Assembly (NCBI RefSeq): GCF_003116585.1
Contig: NZ_QEHM01000014.1
Span: forward strand, 1 to 64,000
Direction of reading: 5' to 3'
DNA length: 64,000 nucleotides
Source of the DNA: Albibacillus kandeliae
GTDB taxonomy: Bacteria; Pseudomonadota; Alphaproteobacteria; Rhodobacterales; Rhodobacteraceae
Below, piece after piece: positions 1-9,088 of the stretch (positions are counted from its first letter, which is position 1; each line of letters begins with the position of its first letter). Under the pieces are notes generated by a model that ran no database searches, was not told where the DNA came from, and worked only from the letters and a program-made list of their open reading frames with translations. The position numbers and the translations under genes were made by a program.

Positions 1-127
1 CGTAGGCTTTGAAGTCACCAAAGTACTTGGTGATCGCTGCGGTCAGCGTCGTCTTGCCGTGGTCAACGTGACCGATCGTGCCGATGTTGACGTGCGGTTT
101 CGTCCGTTCAAACTTTGCCTTTGCCAT
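1..127 (-). CDS. tuf: Elongation factor Tu, N-terminal fragment (gene runs off the left edge)
   Basis: GTPase that delivers aminoacyl-tRNA to the ribosome. Reading the minus strand from the ATG at 127 gives 42 residues beginning [20 protein letters not shown], followed by [18 protein letters not shown], which holds the P-loop GHVDHGKT of EF-Tu. The rest of the gene lies outside the window. Rhodobacteraceae usually carry two nearly identical tuf copies; which one this is cannot be told here. The neighbour upstream on the same strand is an unrelated lipoprotein gene, so this is not the usual fusA-tuf arrangement and may be the copy that precedes tRNA-Trp/secE/nusG (inference). Confidence 0.97.
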   Translation of the reverse strand, partial: MAKAKFERTKPHVNIGTIGHVDHGKTTLTAAITKYFGDFKAY

Positions 128-252
128 GTCTTTTAGGCGCCTTTTGATATCTGGGTCGCTGGGACCGTGGGTTTCGTCTCTGCGCGGGCGACATAGGGGG
201 TTCAGGGGGGAAAATCAAGCAGATCTCGCCCCGCCCGCGCCTGCCGTGGTCG

Positions 253-855
253 CTACTCGGAGACCGCCTGCATTTCGGGGTGGTCGACCACCGCCTCGGT
301 GGCCGCACCCGCGCGCGGCTCGAACCATCCCTCGGCCTGCCGCTGCTCTGCCATCCAGGCCTCGATCTCGTGCACCGCGTTGCGCGCGAGGCCCTGCATC
401 TGCTCTTCCCGCGTGCGTTCGCGGCCGGAGCCCAGGAAGAAGCTTTCCTGCGTCGTGGTCTCGTAGATGGTGAACTGTTTCGGCGACGGGTTCAGCTTTT
501 GCTGGGCGGCGTCGTCGAACACCGTGACGTTGAGGATCAGCGCGGATTTCGGGTTGTAGAGCACCGGCACGCCCTTGGGCGCCAGCGCGTAGCCTTCGAC
601 GGAAATACCGAGGTGGTACAGCTGGTTGCCCTGGTACCGGCCAAAGCGTTTCGCCACCACCGGCTTCAGAACCGCGACCCATTCCTCTGGCGTCGCATCG
701 CGCGAGACCGGGCCCTTCCGGGCCTTGTCTGCGAGCACCACGTTGTAGCCCAGCCGGAAGACTCCGAGGTCGGCCAGCGGTGCGTCCGGGTCGGGTGCGG
801 CGGCACATCCGGCGAAAAGGACCAGCGCGGACAGCAGGGAAATCAGTCGGATCAT
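253..855 (-). CDS. Putative outer-membrane or periplasmic lipoprotein, function unknown
   Basis: A 200-residue protein starting MIRLISLLSALVLFAGCAAA: a short basic n-region, a hydrophobic core and a clear lipobox (LFAGC) with the lipidation cysteine at residue 17. The mature part has no motif I recognise; it is mixed alpha/beta in character and its last 40 residues are charged. It lies downstream of parC on the same strand with a 128-bp gap and upstream of tuf. I recognise it only as a lipoprotein of unknown role. Processing by Lgt, LspA and probably Lol sorting is expected from the lipobox; residue +2 is Ala, which does not suggest inner-membrane retention. Confidence 0.8.
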   Translation of the reverse strand: MIRLISLLSALVLFAGCAAAPDPDAPLADLGVFRLGYNVVLADKARKGPVSRDATPEEWVAVLKPVVAKRFGRYQGNQLYHLGISVEGYALAPKGVPVLYNPKSALILNVTVFDDAAQQKLNPSPKQFTIYETTTQESFFLGSGRERTREEQMQGLARNAVHEIEAWMAEQRQAEGWFEPRAGAATEAVVDHPEMQAVSE

Positions 856-933
856 GAGGCCTCTCAGCAGCGTCGTCTCAGATTTTCAGTCGGGATGGAC
901 ATAGATCAGCCCGGCGCACCTGGCAAATCGCAA

Positions 934-950
934 GGCGGCAACCTGCCGCC
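934..950 (-). terminator. Possible terminator hairpin downstream of parC
   Basis: A 7-bp perfect GC stem (934-940 with 944-950) and a 3-nt loop lie 34 bases after the parC stop. On the minus strand the stem is followed by TTGCGATTT, a weak T-rich tail. It could end parC transcription before the lipoprotein gene. Confidence 0.4.
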
Positions 951-983
951 CCCGGAGCCCCGAAGGGCACCGGACGGCCCCCC

Positions 984-3416
984 TCAGGTAAAGCTGTTGT
1001 CACGCGGGAACCCTCGCGGTGCCATCCGGCCGGACCCGGCGCGCTTGCCGATCCATTCTTCCAGTTCCGTCTCGGTCCGGGTGCGACCCGCCGGGTCCTT
1101 CCAGCTCAGGCCCTCGGCCAGCACGAAGGTGGTGGCATCACTCAGCCCGCCATCCTTGTACTTCTGCAGCCGGACCCCCTTGCCGCGACCCATCTCGGGC
1201 AGCTCGTCCGCCATGAAGACCAGCACCTTGCGGTTCTGGCCGACCACCGCGACGGCATCGCCCCGCAGCGGTTTGCAGACTTTGGCGCGCACGTCGTCCT
1301 TCACGTTCAGGACCTGCTTGCCGCTGCGCGTCTGCGCGACGACCTCGGCCTCGGGCACGAGGAACCCGTCCCCGGCGGAGGAGGCGACCAGCAGCTTGCG
1401 GTCCGGCACGTGGATGAACATGTCGATGATCTCGGCCTCGTTCGGGAGGTCGACCATCAGGCGCAGCGGTTCGCCCATGCCGCGCCCGCCCGGCAGGTTG
1501 GCGGCGGAGAGCGTGTAGAAGCGGCCGTTCGAACCGAAGATCAGCAGCTTGTCCGTGGTCTCGGCATGGAAGATGAAGCGCGGCCCGTCCCCGTCCTTGA
1601 ACTTCAGTTCGCGGTCGAGATCGATGTGGCCGGTCATCGCGCGGATCCAGCCCATCTGGGAGCAGACGACAGTGATCGGCTCGCGCTCGATCATGGCCTC
1701 GATCGGCACTTCCTCGGCCTCGCCCGCCTCTTCGATACGGGTCCGGCGGGCGCCGCCTTCGAAATCCTTGCCGAATTTCTGGCGGGTGGCGCGCAGCTGA
1801 TCGGCGATGGTGGACCACTGACGGTCCTCGTTCTCCAGCAGGTCCTCGATCCCGGCGCGTTCTTCCATCAGCGCATCGCGCTCGCGCACCAGGGCTTCTT
1901 CCTCCAACCGGCGCAAGCTGCGCAGGCGCATGTTGAGGATGGCCTCGGCCTGAACGTCGGAGAGGCCGTTCTCGCGCCCCTCGTAGCTCTTGGGCGCGGT
2001 GTTCGGCGCGTCGTCCTCGAGGAAGCTCGGCGCCAGCGCGTCGAGATCCTGCACCAGCCTCAGCGCGGAGACATCGACGCCGATCAGCGGCGAGCGATAG
2101 TCGCTCTCGGAGGTGGCGCGCACGATGGTGGCCTGGTGCGGATGGCTCCAGTCCTCGTACATCAACGCCGCCTTGGGGTCGTCGTCGTAGCGGATGATGT
2201 CGATCACCCGGTCGAGGTTCAGGAAGGCGGTGATCAGGCCCGACAGCACCTCGAGCCGGTGGTCGATCTTGCCCATGCGGTGGCGTGACCGGCGCAGCAG
2301 CACTTCCTGCCGGAAATCGAGGAAGGCGCGCAGCACTTCCTTCATCGAGCAGACCTTGGGCGTCACGCCGTCGATCAGCACGTTCATGTTCAGCGAGAAC
2401 CGCACCTCGAGATCCGAGTTGCGGAACAGCATGTTCATCAGGACTTCGGGGTCCACGTTCTTGGACCGGGGCTCCAGCACCATGCGCACGTCATCCGCGG
2501 ATTCGTCGCGGACATCGGCCAGGATCGGCACCTTCTTGGTCTGGATCAGCTCGGCGATCTTCTCGACCAGCTTGGACTTCTGGACCTGATAGGGGATCTC
2601 GGTGACGACGATCTGCCACTGGCCGCGCCCAAGGTCCTCGACCTCCCAGACACAGCGCAGACGGAACGAGCCGCGCCCGGTGCGATAGGTCTGGGCAATG
2701 CTGGCAGGCGATTCAACGATCACGCCGCCGGTCGGAAAGTCTGGCGCCGGAACGTATTGCAGCAGCGTGTCGTCGCGCGCGTCCGGCGTCTTGATCAGGT
2801 GAAGGCAGGCGTTGCACAGCTCGGCGATGTTGTGCGGCGGAATGTTCGTCGCCATGCCGACCGCGATGCCTGCCGCGCCATTGGCCAGCAGGTTCGGGAA
2901 CTCGGCCGGCAGTACCACCGGCTCCTGCAGGCGGCCATCGTAGTTGTCGCGGAAGTCGACGGCGTTCTCGTCGAGCCCCTCCAGCATCGCCTCGGCGACG
3001 AAGGTCATCCGCGCCTCTGTGTAACGGCTGGCGGCCGGGTTGTCGCCGTCGATGTTGCCGAAGTTGCCCTGCCCGTCGACCAGCGGGTAGCGGACGTTGA
3101 AGTCCTGCGCGAGGCGGGCCATCGCGTCATAGATCGCCGCGTCGCCATGCGGGTGGAAGTCCCCCATGGTGTCGCCCGAGATCTTCGCCGACTTCAGGAA
3201 TCGCCCGTTCGATGCAAGCCTGAGGCGACTCATCGCGTAGAGGATTCGCCTGTGAACAGGCTTCAGACCGTCCCGCGCGTCCGGCAGAGCACGGTGCATG
3301 ATGGTCGACAGCGCGTAGGTGAGATAGCGTTCGCCAATGGCGCGCCGCAGCGGTTCCGCTACTTCGCCGCCCTTGCCGGGCTCCTCCATGTTGGGGTCAT
3401 CAACCAGATCACTCAT
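984..3416 (-). CDS. parC: DNA topoisomerase IV subunit A
   Basis: Catalytic A subunit of the type II topoisomerase that decatenates daughter chromosomes. The 810-residue protein has the breakage-reunion domain at the N terminus with the active-site tyrosine in AASRYTEAR (Tyr132), the HPHGD block at residues 88-92, and a C-terminal beta-pinwheel region. The AASRYTE context and the shorter C-terminal domain favour ParC over GyrA. The position equivalent to E. coli ParC Ser80 is Ala93 and that equivalent to Glu84 is Asp97. The start MSDLVDDPN is followed shortly by the conserved [17 protein letters not shown]. parE is not in the window. The 203-bp gap to the divergent SH3 gene must hold both promoters. 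Confidence 0.96.
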   Translation of the reverse strand: MSDLVDDPNMEEPGKGGEVAEPLRRAIGERYLTYALSTIMHRALPDARDGLKPVHRRILYAMSRLRLASNGRFLKSAKISGDTMGDFHPHGDAAIYDAMARLAQDFNVRYPLVDGQGNFGNIDGDNPAASRYTEARMTFVAEAMLEGLDENAVDFRDNYDGRLQEPVVLPAEFPNLLANGAAGIAVGMATNIPPHNIAELCNACLHLIKTPDARDDTLLQYVPAPDFPTGGVIVESPASIAQTYRTGRGSFRLRCVWEVEDLGRGQWQIVVTEIPYQVQKSKLVEKIAELIQTKKVPILADVRDESADDVRMVLEPRSKNVDPEVLMNMLFRNSDLEVRFSLNMNVLIDGVTPKVCSMKEVLRAFLDFRQEVLLRRSRHRMGKIDHRLEVLSGLITAFLNLDRVIDIIRYDDDPKAALMYEDWSHPHQATIVRATSESDYRSPLIGVDVSALRLVQDLDALAPSFLEDDAPNTAPKSYEGRENGLSDVQAEAILNMRLRSLRRLEEEALVRERDALMEERAGIEDLLENEDRQWSTIADQLRATRQKFGKDFEGGARRTRIEEAGEAEEVPIEAMIEREPITVVCSQMGWIRAMTGHIDLDRELKFKDGDGPRFIFHAETTDKLLIFGSNGRFYTLSAANLPGGRGMGEPLRLMVDLPNEAEIIDMFIHVPDRKLLVASSAGDGFLVPEAEVVAQTRSGKQVLNVKDDVRAKVCKPLRGDAVAVVGQNRKVLVFMADELPEMGRGKGVRLQKYKDGGLSDATTFVLAEGLSWKDPAGRTRTETELEEWIGKRAGSGRMAPRGFPRDNSFT

Positions 3417-3619
3417 AGATGCTGTGGTACAACGGGCACGAGCCGGGGTAAAGCAGCCTTAGAGGCTTATCCACATGCTTGGCGCGGATCGTGTCGTGCC
3501 GGTCAGCCCCTCGGGAAAATCCCCTCTGTCATGGAAAATCGACCGATTTTTCTGTAAGATATGGGAACCGAATGCTGCCAAGCGTTTTTCATTATCAGTG
3601 CTTTTGTCGGGGGAGCGTC

Positions 3620-4351
3620 ATGCCACGCTATATTCTTGTTTCATTCATTTTCATGGGCTGGGCCTTTTACGAGTTGAGCGGAGGCGCGGATTTCATCGCC
3701 CCGACGCGGGAACCGGTGGTCGAGGTGGTTGCCGCCGCCGAAGCATCGCCCGCCCCTGCCCGTCCCGAACCCGCAGCCGCGCGTCCGGCACAGCCGGTGG
3801 AACAGCCGCAGGTCGCGGCACTCCAACCGGCCACGGAGCGGACCGCTTCCGCCCCCACCCGGACCGAGGCGGTGATCCTTCAGGCCAGTTCGCGCCCGCT
3901 GGAGGACAGCCAGATGAACGCGATCCCGCAGTCTGCCCTTGGCGCGCGGGTCAACATCCTCGACGGCCTGTCGCAATTCTCCAACCGCCCCTCGCTCCAC
4001 ATGGTGAACGGGGTGCAAGTGGCCTCGCTTGGCAATGACCGCCCCATCGGCCTGCCCGAAGAAGAACCGGCGCAGGTGGCCGAACCGGCACAGCCGCAGG
4101 CCGAGGCGGAGAACTATGCGGACTCACCGGCGGTCTCTGACATGCGCGAGGTGGTCGGCTCTCATGTCAACATGCGGACCGAGCCCACAACCCAGAGCGA
4201 CATCATGGCCCGACTGGACCGCGGTCACCCGGTCGAGGTGCTGGGCGACAACAAGCGCGGCTGGCTGCGAATCCGCATCATGCCCGAGGACCGTGTCGGC
4301 TGGATCGCCGAGCGCTTGATCAGCCCCTCGGAAACCATCGCCTTCGACTGA
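3620..4351 (+). CDS. SH3 domain-containing envelope protein
   Basis: A 243-residue protein. The ATG at 3620 is preferred over upstream in-frame starts because GGGGGAG precedes it and because the next residues (MPRYILVSFIFMGWAFYEL) form a signal or anchor helix. A Pro/Ala/Glu-rich linker (about residues 30-80) leads to a conserved middle segment and a C-terminal bacterial SH3 (SH3_3) domain, from about residue 177: VVGSHVNMRTEPTTQSD, then a KRGWLRIRI strand and VGWIAERLIS near the end. Such domains often bind peptidoglycan or act as periplasmic modules. The partner is unknown. The gene is divergent from parC. Confidence 0.82.
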   Translation: MPRYILVSFIFMGWAFYELSGGADFIAPTREPVVEVVAAAEASPAPARPEPAAARPAQPVEQPQVAALQPATERTASAPTRTEAVILQASSRPLEDSQMNAIPQSALGARVNILDGLSQFSNRPSLHMVNGVQVASLGNDRPIGLPEEEPAQVAEPAQPQAEAENYADSPAVSDMREVVGSHVNMRTEPTTQSDIMARLDRGHPVEVLGDNKRGWLRIRIMPEDRVGWIAERLISPSETIAFD

Positions 4352-4430
4352 GCATCTACCGGCAGGCGGGAATTGCATTTCCGCAGGGGACCGGCATAGC
4401 TGTGCGTGACCTAGACAAGCAGGACACGCC

Positions 4431-5258
4431 ATGGCCAGAACGATCCTCATCACCGGCTGCTCCTCCGGCATCGGCTACGATGCGGCGCATGGCCTGCGCG
4501 CGCGGGGCTGGCGGGTGTTCGCCTCGTGCCGCGCGCATTCGGATTGCGACCGCCTGCGCAGCGAGGGGTTCGACGCCCCGAGGATCGACTACAACGACAC
4601 AGCCAGCATCCAGTCCGGACTGGCCGAGGTTCTGGAGGCCACGGGCGGCACGCTCGATGCCCTGTTCAACAACGGCGCCCATTCCCTGAACGCTGCCATC
4701 GAGGACCTGCCCACCGATGGGCTGCGGGCGATCTTCGAGGCTAATTTCTTTGGCTGGCACGACCTGACGCGGCAGGTGATCCCGGTGATGCGGACGCAGG
4801 GCCACGGCCGGATCGTGCAGTGTTCCTCGGCACTCGGCTTCACCTACATGACCTGGCGCGGCGCCTATTCGGCCACCAAGCATGCCCTGGAAGGGTACAC
4901 CGACGTGCTGCGGCTGGAGATGCGCGGCACAGGTATCCATGTCAGCCTGATCGAACCCGGCCCGATCACCACCGCCTTTCGGCGCAACGGGATCGCCCCG
5001 TTCGAGCGCTGGATCGACTGGCAGAACTCGCCCCGCCGCGCGGGGTACGAGAGCCAGATCATCCCCCGAATGTACCAGAGCGACGCGCCGGACCGGTTCG
5101 AACTGCCGCCCTCCGCCGTCACCGCCAAGCTGGTGCACGCCCTCGAGGCCGCGCGGCCCCGTCCCCGCTATCTCGTCACCGTACCCACCTACGTCTCGGC
5201 GTTGCTGGGCCGACTGCTGCCGACACGCCTGCAGGACTACCTGATCTCGCGCATCTGA
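4431..5258 (+). CDS. Short-chain dehydrogenase/reductase (classical SDR)
   Basis: A 275-residue NAD(P)-dependent oxidoreductase. It has the Rossmann glycine motif TGCSSGIG near the N terminus, an NNGAH block corresponding to the NNAG motif, the catalytic serine in CSSALG and the YSATK pair (Tyr-x-x-x-Lys). The C terminus after the active site is long and ends in a Leu/Arg-rich tail, as in the subgroup that acts on hydrophobic or retinol/steroid-like substrates, but the substrate cannot be read from sequence. It stands alone: 79 bp after the SH3 gene and 76 bp before the twin-helix gene. Confidence 0.88.
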   Translation: MARTILITGCSSGIGYDAAHGLRARGWRVFASCRAHSDCDRLRSEGFDAPRIDYNDTASIQSGLAEVLEATGGTLDALFNNGAHSLNAAIEDLPTDGLRAIFEANFFGWHDLTRQVIPVMRTQGHGRIVQCSSALGFTYMTWRGAYSATKHALEGYTDVLRLEMRGTGIHVSLIEPGPITTAFRRNGIAPFERWIDWQNSPRRAGYESQIIPRMYQSDAPDRFELPPSAVTAKLVHALEAARPRPRYLVTVPTYVSALLGRLLPTRLQDYLISRI

Positions 5259-5334
5259 GGGCGGGACAAATTGCCGTTCGCCTTTTGGGCCTCACCGCGC
5301 TAGATCCTGCGCTGACTCAACAGGAAGGACACCG

Positions 5335-5541
5335 ATGTCCGGTCTCTACGCGCTGATCCTCGTGATGCTTGCCGCTGTCGTCATCGTTCTGGCGATCGGC
5401 ATCGGCGGTTTTGCCAAGGGTGGCCAGTTCAACGCCAAATATGCCAACAAGATGATGCGCCTGCGGTTGCTGTTGCAGTTCCTCGCGGTGGTGCTGATCC
5501 TGCTCTTCGTCTTTCTGCGTGGCAAGTTCGGAGGGTCGTAA
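5335..5541 (+). CDS. Twin transmembrane helix small protein (HIG1-type)
   Basis: A 68-residue membrane protein with two hydrophobic helices (about residues 4-24 and 46-62) separated by a short basic loop (KGGQFNAKYANKMMRLR). This pattern matches the HIG1 N-terminal family of small bacterial twin-helix proteins, related to mitochondrial respiratory supercomplex factors; the bacterial role is not settled. AGGA lies eight bases before the ATG. Its stop directly abuts the GTG start of the cobalamin adenosyltransferase, so the two are very likely co-transcribed. Confidence 0.82.
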   Translation: MSGLYALILVMLAAVVIVLAIGIGGFAKGGQFNAKYANKMMRLRLLLQFLAVVLILLFVFLRGKFGGS

Positions 5542-6114
5542 GTGGTTGTCCTCAACAAGATCTACACCCGGACCGGCGATACGGGCGAGACCGCGCTCGG
5601 CGACAATTCGCGGGTCGCCAAATACGCGCCCCGCGTTGCCGCCTATGGCACCGTGGACGAGTTGAACGCCCAGCTTGGCGTCGCGCGGCTGCATGCCAAG
5701 GACGAGACCGACGCGGCGCTGATGCGGATCCAGAACGACCTGTTCGATCTCGGGGCTGATCTCTGCCGCCCCAACATGGCCTCCGACGCCGAGGCCGAGT
5801 ACCCGCCGCTGCGCATGATCCAGTCGCAGGTCGACAGGCTCGAAGCCGAGATCGACGCCATGAATGCCGATCTCTCGCCACTGCGCAGTTTTGTCCTGCC
5901 CGGCGGATCGCCGCTGGCCGCGCATTTCCACGTCTGCCGCACCGTGGCCCGCCGTGCCGAACGCCTGACCGTCGAACTGGCAAGCCGCCAGGATGTGAAC
6001 CCGGCAGCGGTGAAGTACCTGAACCGACTGAGCGACTGGTTTTTCGTCGCTGCACGCACCGCCAACGATCAGGGCCGCGCAGATGTGCTCTGGGTGCCGG
6101 GCGCCAACCGCTGA
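5542..6114 (+). CDS. Cob(I)yrinic acid a,c-diamide adenosyltransferase, PduO type
   Basis: Transfers the adenosyl group of ATP to cob(I)alamin to make coenzyme B12. The 190-residue protein begins MVVLNKIYTRTGDTGET, with the ATP-binding TRTGDxGxT motif of the PduO/MMAB family at residues 9-17, then AYGTVDELNA and, near the end, the conserved LSDWFFVAAR helix. The start is GTG with GGAGG of the preceding gene's 3' end as ribosome-binding site. Adenosylcobalamin would serve enzymes such as methylmalonyl-CoA mutase, encoded elsewhere. Downstream is the 221-bp leader of etfBA. Confidence 0.93.
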   Translation: MVVLNKIYTRTGDTGETALGDNSRVAKYAPRVAAYGTVDELNAQLGVARLHAKDETDAALMRIQNDLFDLGADLCRPNMASDAEAEYPPLRMIQSQVDRLEAEIDAMNADLSPLRSFVLPGGSPLAAHFHVCRTVARRAERLTVELASRQDVNPAAVKYLNRLSDWFFVAARTANDQGRADVLWVPGANR

Positions 6115-6161
6115 GGATCGTAGCGATACGAACGGAAGAGTTTTCGCCAGCCCGTGTAACG

Positions 6162-6223
6162 GATAGCGCTATCAACGCCGGAGATCCGAAACCCACGCCC
6201 GCAAAACGCGACGTCTAACGTCG
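6162..6223. promoter_or_regulatory. Two palindromes in the etfBA leader
   Basis: The 221-bp gap before etfB holds a perfect 12-bp palindrome, GATAGCGCTATC (6162-6173), and a perfect 6-3-6 palindrome, CGACGT-CTA-ACGTCG (6209-6223). The decamer CGCTATCAAC, overlapping the first palindrome (6167-6176), occurs again at 6264-6273. These are seen directly; that they bind regulators is inference. Confidence 0.4.
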
Positions 6224-6335
6224 AAATGGTGACGATTTTACCCTGTTTCCGAGTGTTAACCCCCGCTATCAACTGCGGGAATGAATCAAGGATCGAGTCG
6301 GATTGCGGCTCATAAGACTGAGGAGAGAACCGCAT

Positions 6336-7094
6336 ATGAAGGTACTGGTACCTGTCAAGCGCGTGATCGACTATAACGTGAAGGTTCGCGTGAAAGCGGA
6401 CGGAAGCGGTGTCGATCTGGCCAACGTGAAGATGTCGATGAACCCCTTTGACGAAATCGCCGTCGAAGAGGCGATCCGTCTGAAGGAGGCCGGCAAGGCC
6501 GAGGAAGTCGTCGCTGTCTCCATCGGGGTCAAGCAGGCGCAGGAAACCCTGCGGACCGCGCTGGCCATGGGCGCCGACCGTGCGATCCTCGTCGTCGCAG
6601 CCGACGACGTGCACACCGACATCGAGCCGCTGGCCGTTGCCAAGATCCTCGCCAAGATCGTCGAGGAAGAGCAGCCGGGCCTCGTGCTCGCCGGCAAGCA
6701 GGCGATCGACAACGACATGAACGCCACCGGCCAGATGCTGTCGGCGCTGCTGGGCTGGTCCCAGGGCACCTTCGCCTCTGAACTGGGTGTCGAGGGCGAC
6801 CACGCCGTCGTGACCCGTGAAGTTGACGGCGGTCTGCAGACCATCAAGGTGAAGATGCCCGCCATCATCACCGTCGACCTGCGCCTGAACGAGCCGCGCT
6901 ATGCGTCGCTGCCGAACATCATGAAGGCGAAGAAGAAGCCGCTGGACGAGAAAACCGCCGCCGACTACGGCGTCGACGTCACCCCGCGCCTTGCCATCGT
7001 CAAGACTGCCGAGCCCGAAGCCCGCGCTGCTGGCGAGATCGTTCCGGACGTCGATACGCTGGTCGCCAAACTCAAAGAAAAGGGAGTCGTGTAA
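6336..7094 (+). CDS. etfB: Electron transfer flavoprotein beta subunit
   Basis: Small subunit of the FAD/AMP-containing ETF that takes electrons from acyl-CoA and related dehydrogenases and passes them to ETF-ubiquinone oxidoreductase. The 252-residue protein starts [17 protein letters not shown] and carries the family signature around the [16 protein letters not shown] segment, with the AMP-binding region [14 protein letters not shown] toward the C terminus. AGGAGAG precedes the ATG at 6336, ruling out upstream in-frame starts. The stop overlaps the etfA start by one base, indicating translational coupling. Likely users in this window are the acyl-CoA dehydrogenases at 57.3-60.6 kb. Confidence 0.96.
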   Translation: MKVLVPVKRVIDYNVKVRVKADGSGVDLANVKMSMNPFDEIAVEEAIRLKEAGKAEEVVAVSIGVKQAQETLRTALAMGADRAILVVAADDVHTDIEPLAVAKILAKIVEEEQPGLVLAGKQAIDNDMNATGQMLSALLGWSQGTFASELGVEGDHAVVTREVDGGLQTIKVKMPAIITVDLRLNEPRYASLPNIMKAKKKPLDEKTAADYGVDVTPRLAIVKTAEPEARAAGEIVPDVDTLVAKLKEKGVV

Positions 7095-8020
7095 TGGCTG
7101 TTCTGCTTCTTGCCGAAGTGACCGACGGCGAACTGTCGCTGGACGCAACCGCCAAGGCCGTGACCGCTGCCAAGGCACTGGGCGACGTGACCGTGCTCTG
7201 CGCGGGTGGCTCTGCTGCCGCAGCCGGTGAAGCCGCCTCCAAGATCGACGGCGTTGCCAAGGTGCTGGTCGCCGAAGACCCGTCGCTGGGTCACCGCCTC
7301 GCCGAATCCACTGCCGCGCTGATCGTCAGCCTGGCAGGCGACTACGAGCACATCGTCGCTCCGGCCACCACCGACGCCAAGAACGTGATGCCGCGCGTTG
7401 CCGCGCTGCTCGACGTCATGGTGATCTCGGATGCGTCCGGCGTGGTCGACGGCTCGACCTTCGAGCGTCCGATCTACGCGGGCAACGCGATCCAGACCGT
7501 GAAGTCGTCGGATGCCAAGAAGGTCATCACCTTCCGCACCTCGACCTTCGACGCGGCCGGCACCGGCGGTTCGGCTTCAGTCGAAACCATTGGCGCAGCT
7601 GCGAACCCGGGCCTGTCCGAGTGGATCGAGGACAAGGTCGCGGCAAGCGATCGTCCCGAGCTGACCTCGGCTGGCATCGTCGTCTCCGGCGGCCGTGGCG
7701 TGGGTTCGGAAGAGAACTTCGAACTGATCGAGAAACTGGCCGACAAGCTCGGCGCTGCCGTCGGTGCATCCCGCGCCGCCGTCGACTCGGGCTTTGCTCC
7801 GAACGACTGGCAGGTGGGTCAGACCGGCAAGGTCGTCGCCCCCGAGCTTTATGTCGCTGTCGGCATCTCCGGCGCGATCCAGCACCTCGCCGGGATGAAG
7901 GACTCCAAGATCATCGTCGCGATTAACAAGGACGAAGAGGCACCGATCTTCCAGGTTGCCGACTACGGCCTGGTTGCCGACCTGTTCGAGGCTGTTCCGG
8001 CGCTGATCGAAAAGCTCTGA
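7094..8020 (+). CDS. etfA: Electron transfer flavoprotein alpha subunit
   Basis: Large ETF subunit that binds FAD. The 308-residue protein has the N-terminal alpha/beta domain shared with EtfB and the C-terminal FAD domain with [43 protein letters not shown] and [21 protein letters not shown], all diagnostic. It overlaps etfB by one base (TAATG) and is followed 25 bases later by a strong terminator hairpin, so etfBA is a two-gene operon. Confidence 0.97.
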   Translation: MAVLLLAEVTDGELSLDATAKAVTAAKALGDVTVLCAGGSAAAAGEAASKIDGVAKVLVAEDPSLGHRLAESTAALIVSLAGDYEHIVAPATTDAKNVMPRVAALLDVMVISDASGVVDGSTFERPIYAGNAIQTVKSSDAKKVITFRTSTFDAAGTGGSASVETIGAAANPGLSEWIEDKVAASDRPELTSAGIVVSGGRGVGSEENFELIEKLADKLGAAVGASRAAVDSGFAPNDWQVGQTGKVVAPELYVAVGISGAIQHLAGMKDSKIIVAINKDEEAPIFQVADYGLVADLFEAVPALIEKL

Positions 8021-8045
8021 GGATACCCTCAGGCAAGTCATTCGA

Positions 8046-8073
8046 CGGCCCGCCTGTTTCAGGCGGGCCGTTT
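8046..8073 (+). terminator. Rho-independent terminator of etfBA
   Basis: An 11-bp perfect stem (8046-8056 with 8060-8070), a 3-nt TTT loop and a following TTT lie just after etfA. The stem includes the stop codon of the convergent DUF6473 gene, so it probably serves as a shared, bidirectional terminator. Confidence 0.85.
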
Positions 8074-8886
8074 CGATTCGGGCGCCTGCGGGAGCGCCGC
8101 CGCCAGCGCCTCGGCAATGGTGTAGTGGGCGCCCTGCCCGATCATCCGCGCTGCTGCGGCGGCTTGGGCCGGGGCATAGATCATCGCGTTCATCTCTCCC
8201 GCCACCGCCGCCGGTTCGGCCGGAACCTCGATCACCCGTGCCAGCGCGGGCGCCAGGGCAACGACCATCTCCTGCCCCACGAGGACCGGCTCCGGCCATG
8301 CACCGCCGCCGGGATCGTAACGCAGCCACAGCAGGACCGGCGGGCGCGGCAGGATTCCCAACAGGGCGCTCATTCGCTCCTGCCAGGTCTGGCGCAGTTC
8401 GGCCGCCACCGAGAGGTATCGCCGGTGCGACACCCCTGCGAGGACGGCGAGGAGGTGCCGGGTGAAGTGTATCTCGGTAAAATCGACCTCGGGGAAGAGC
8501 TGGCGCAGGGCCGGTTCCGGCGCCACGAAGCGGTCGTTCCGGCGCGGGTGAACGCGGTAGTATCGGTTCGTGAGGTTCTGCGCTCCCATCGCCTGAATCA
8601 CCACCTGCGTCGCCCCGGCGGCAATCTCCAGCAGGGTGTCGTCTCCGAGGTAGGCGTCCACCCCCGCGTTGGTTGCGCCGAGATTGATGCAGACCTGCCC
8701 GATGTCACGTTCGAGCAAGGCGGCAAAGGGGCGTTTCACGTATTTCCCATAGGTCTCCGACTCGCCCAGAAAAGCGAAGTAGGGCGGCTCGGGGCGCCGT
8801 AACGGACCCCGGCATTGCAGTCTGGACCGGCCATAGCGGCACGGCGGCTCGTCAAGCGCGAATGCGCCGTGAATCTCGATGCTCAT
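8059..8886 (-). CDS. DUF6473 family protein
   Basis: A 275-residue protein typical of Rhodobacteraceae. It contains the family blocks YGRSRLQCRGPLR, AFLGESETYGKYV, ICINLG-like CINLGATNAGVDAYL, AMGAQNLTNRYY and VHPRRNDRFV. The FLGxSET and NLGxxNAG pieces recall SGNH-like or glycosyl/sulfo-transfer folds, but no activity is established. The ATG at 8886 is preferred to a GTG 12 bases upstream because GGCGGGA lies before it. It is convergent with etfA and divergent from 3-hydroxybutyryl-CoA dehydrogenase. Confidence 0.8.
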   Translation of the reverse strand: MSIEIHGAFALDEPPCRYGRSRLQCRGPLRRPEPPYFAFLGESETYGKYVKRPFAALLERDIGQVCINLGATNAGVDAYLGDDTLLEIAAGATQVVIQAMGAQNLTNRYYRVHPRRNDRFVAPEPALRQLFPEVDFTEIHFTRHLLAVLAGVSHRRYLSVAAELRQTWQERMSALLGILPRPPVLLWLRYDPGGGAWPEPVLVGQEMVVALAPALARVIEVPAEPAAVAGEMNAMIYAPAQAAAAARMIGQGAHYTIAEALAAALPQAPESKRPA

Positions 8887-9088
8887 ATGTCCCGCCACGC
8901 GTTTTCCCGGGCGGCACTGTCTCCCGAATCGCTTGCCAAAGACCTAACGCAGCCGATTTTCCTGCGCGCCGGAGCGGAACCGCACCCGGCGATGCAAATG
9001 CTGGTCCCGCCCCCCTTGTCCCTCCCCCGGAACCCCCGGTAATGTCGCCGCGTCACATAACGGGCTCACGGGGTTAAAGGCAGGACGC

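Noticed and set aside
984-3416. GyrA rather than ParC
   Set aside because: Length, the AASRYTE context and the short C-terminal domain lacking a clear GyrA box favour ParC.
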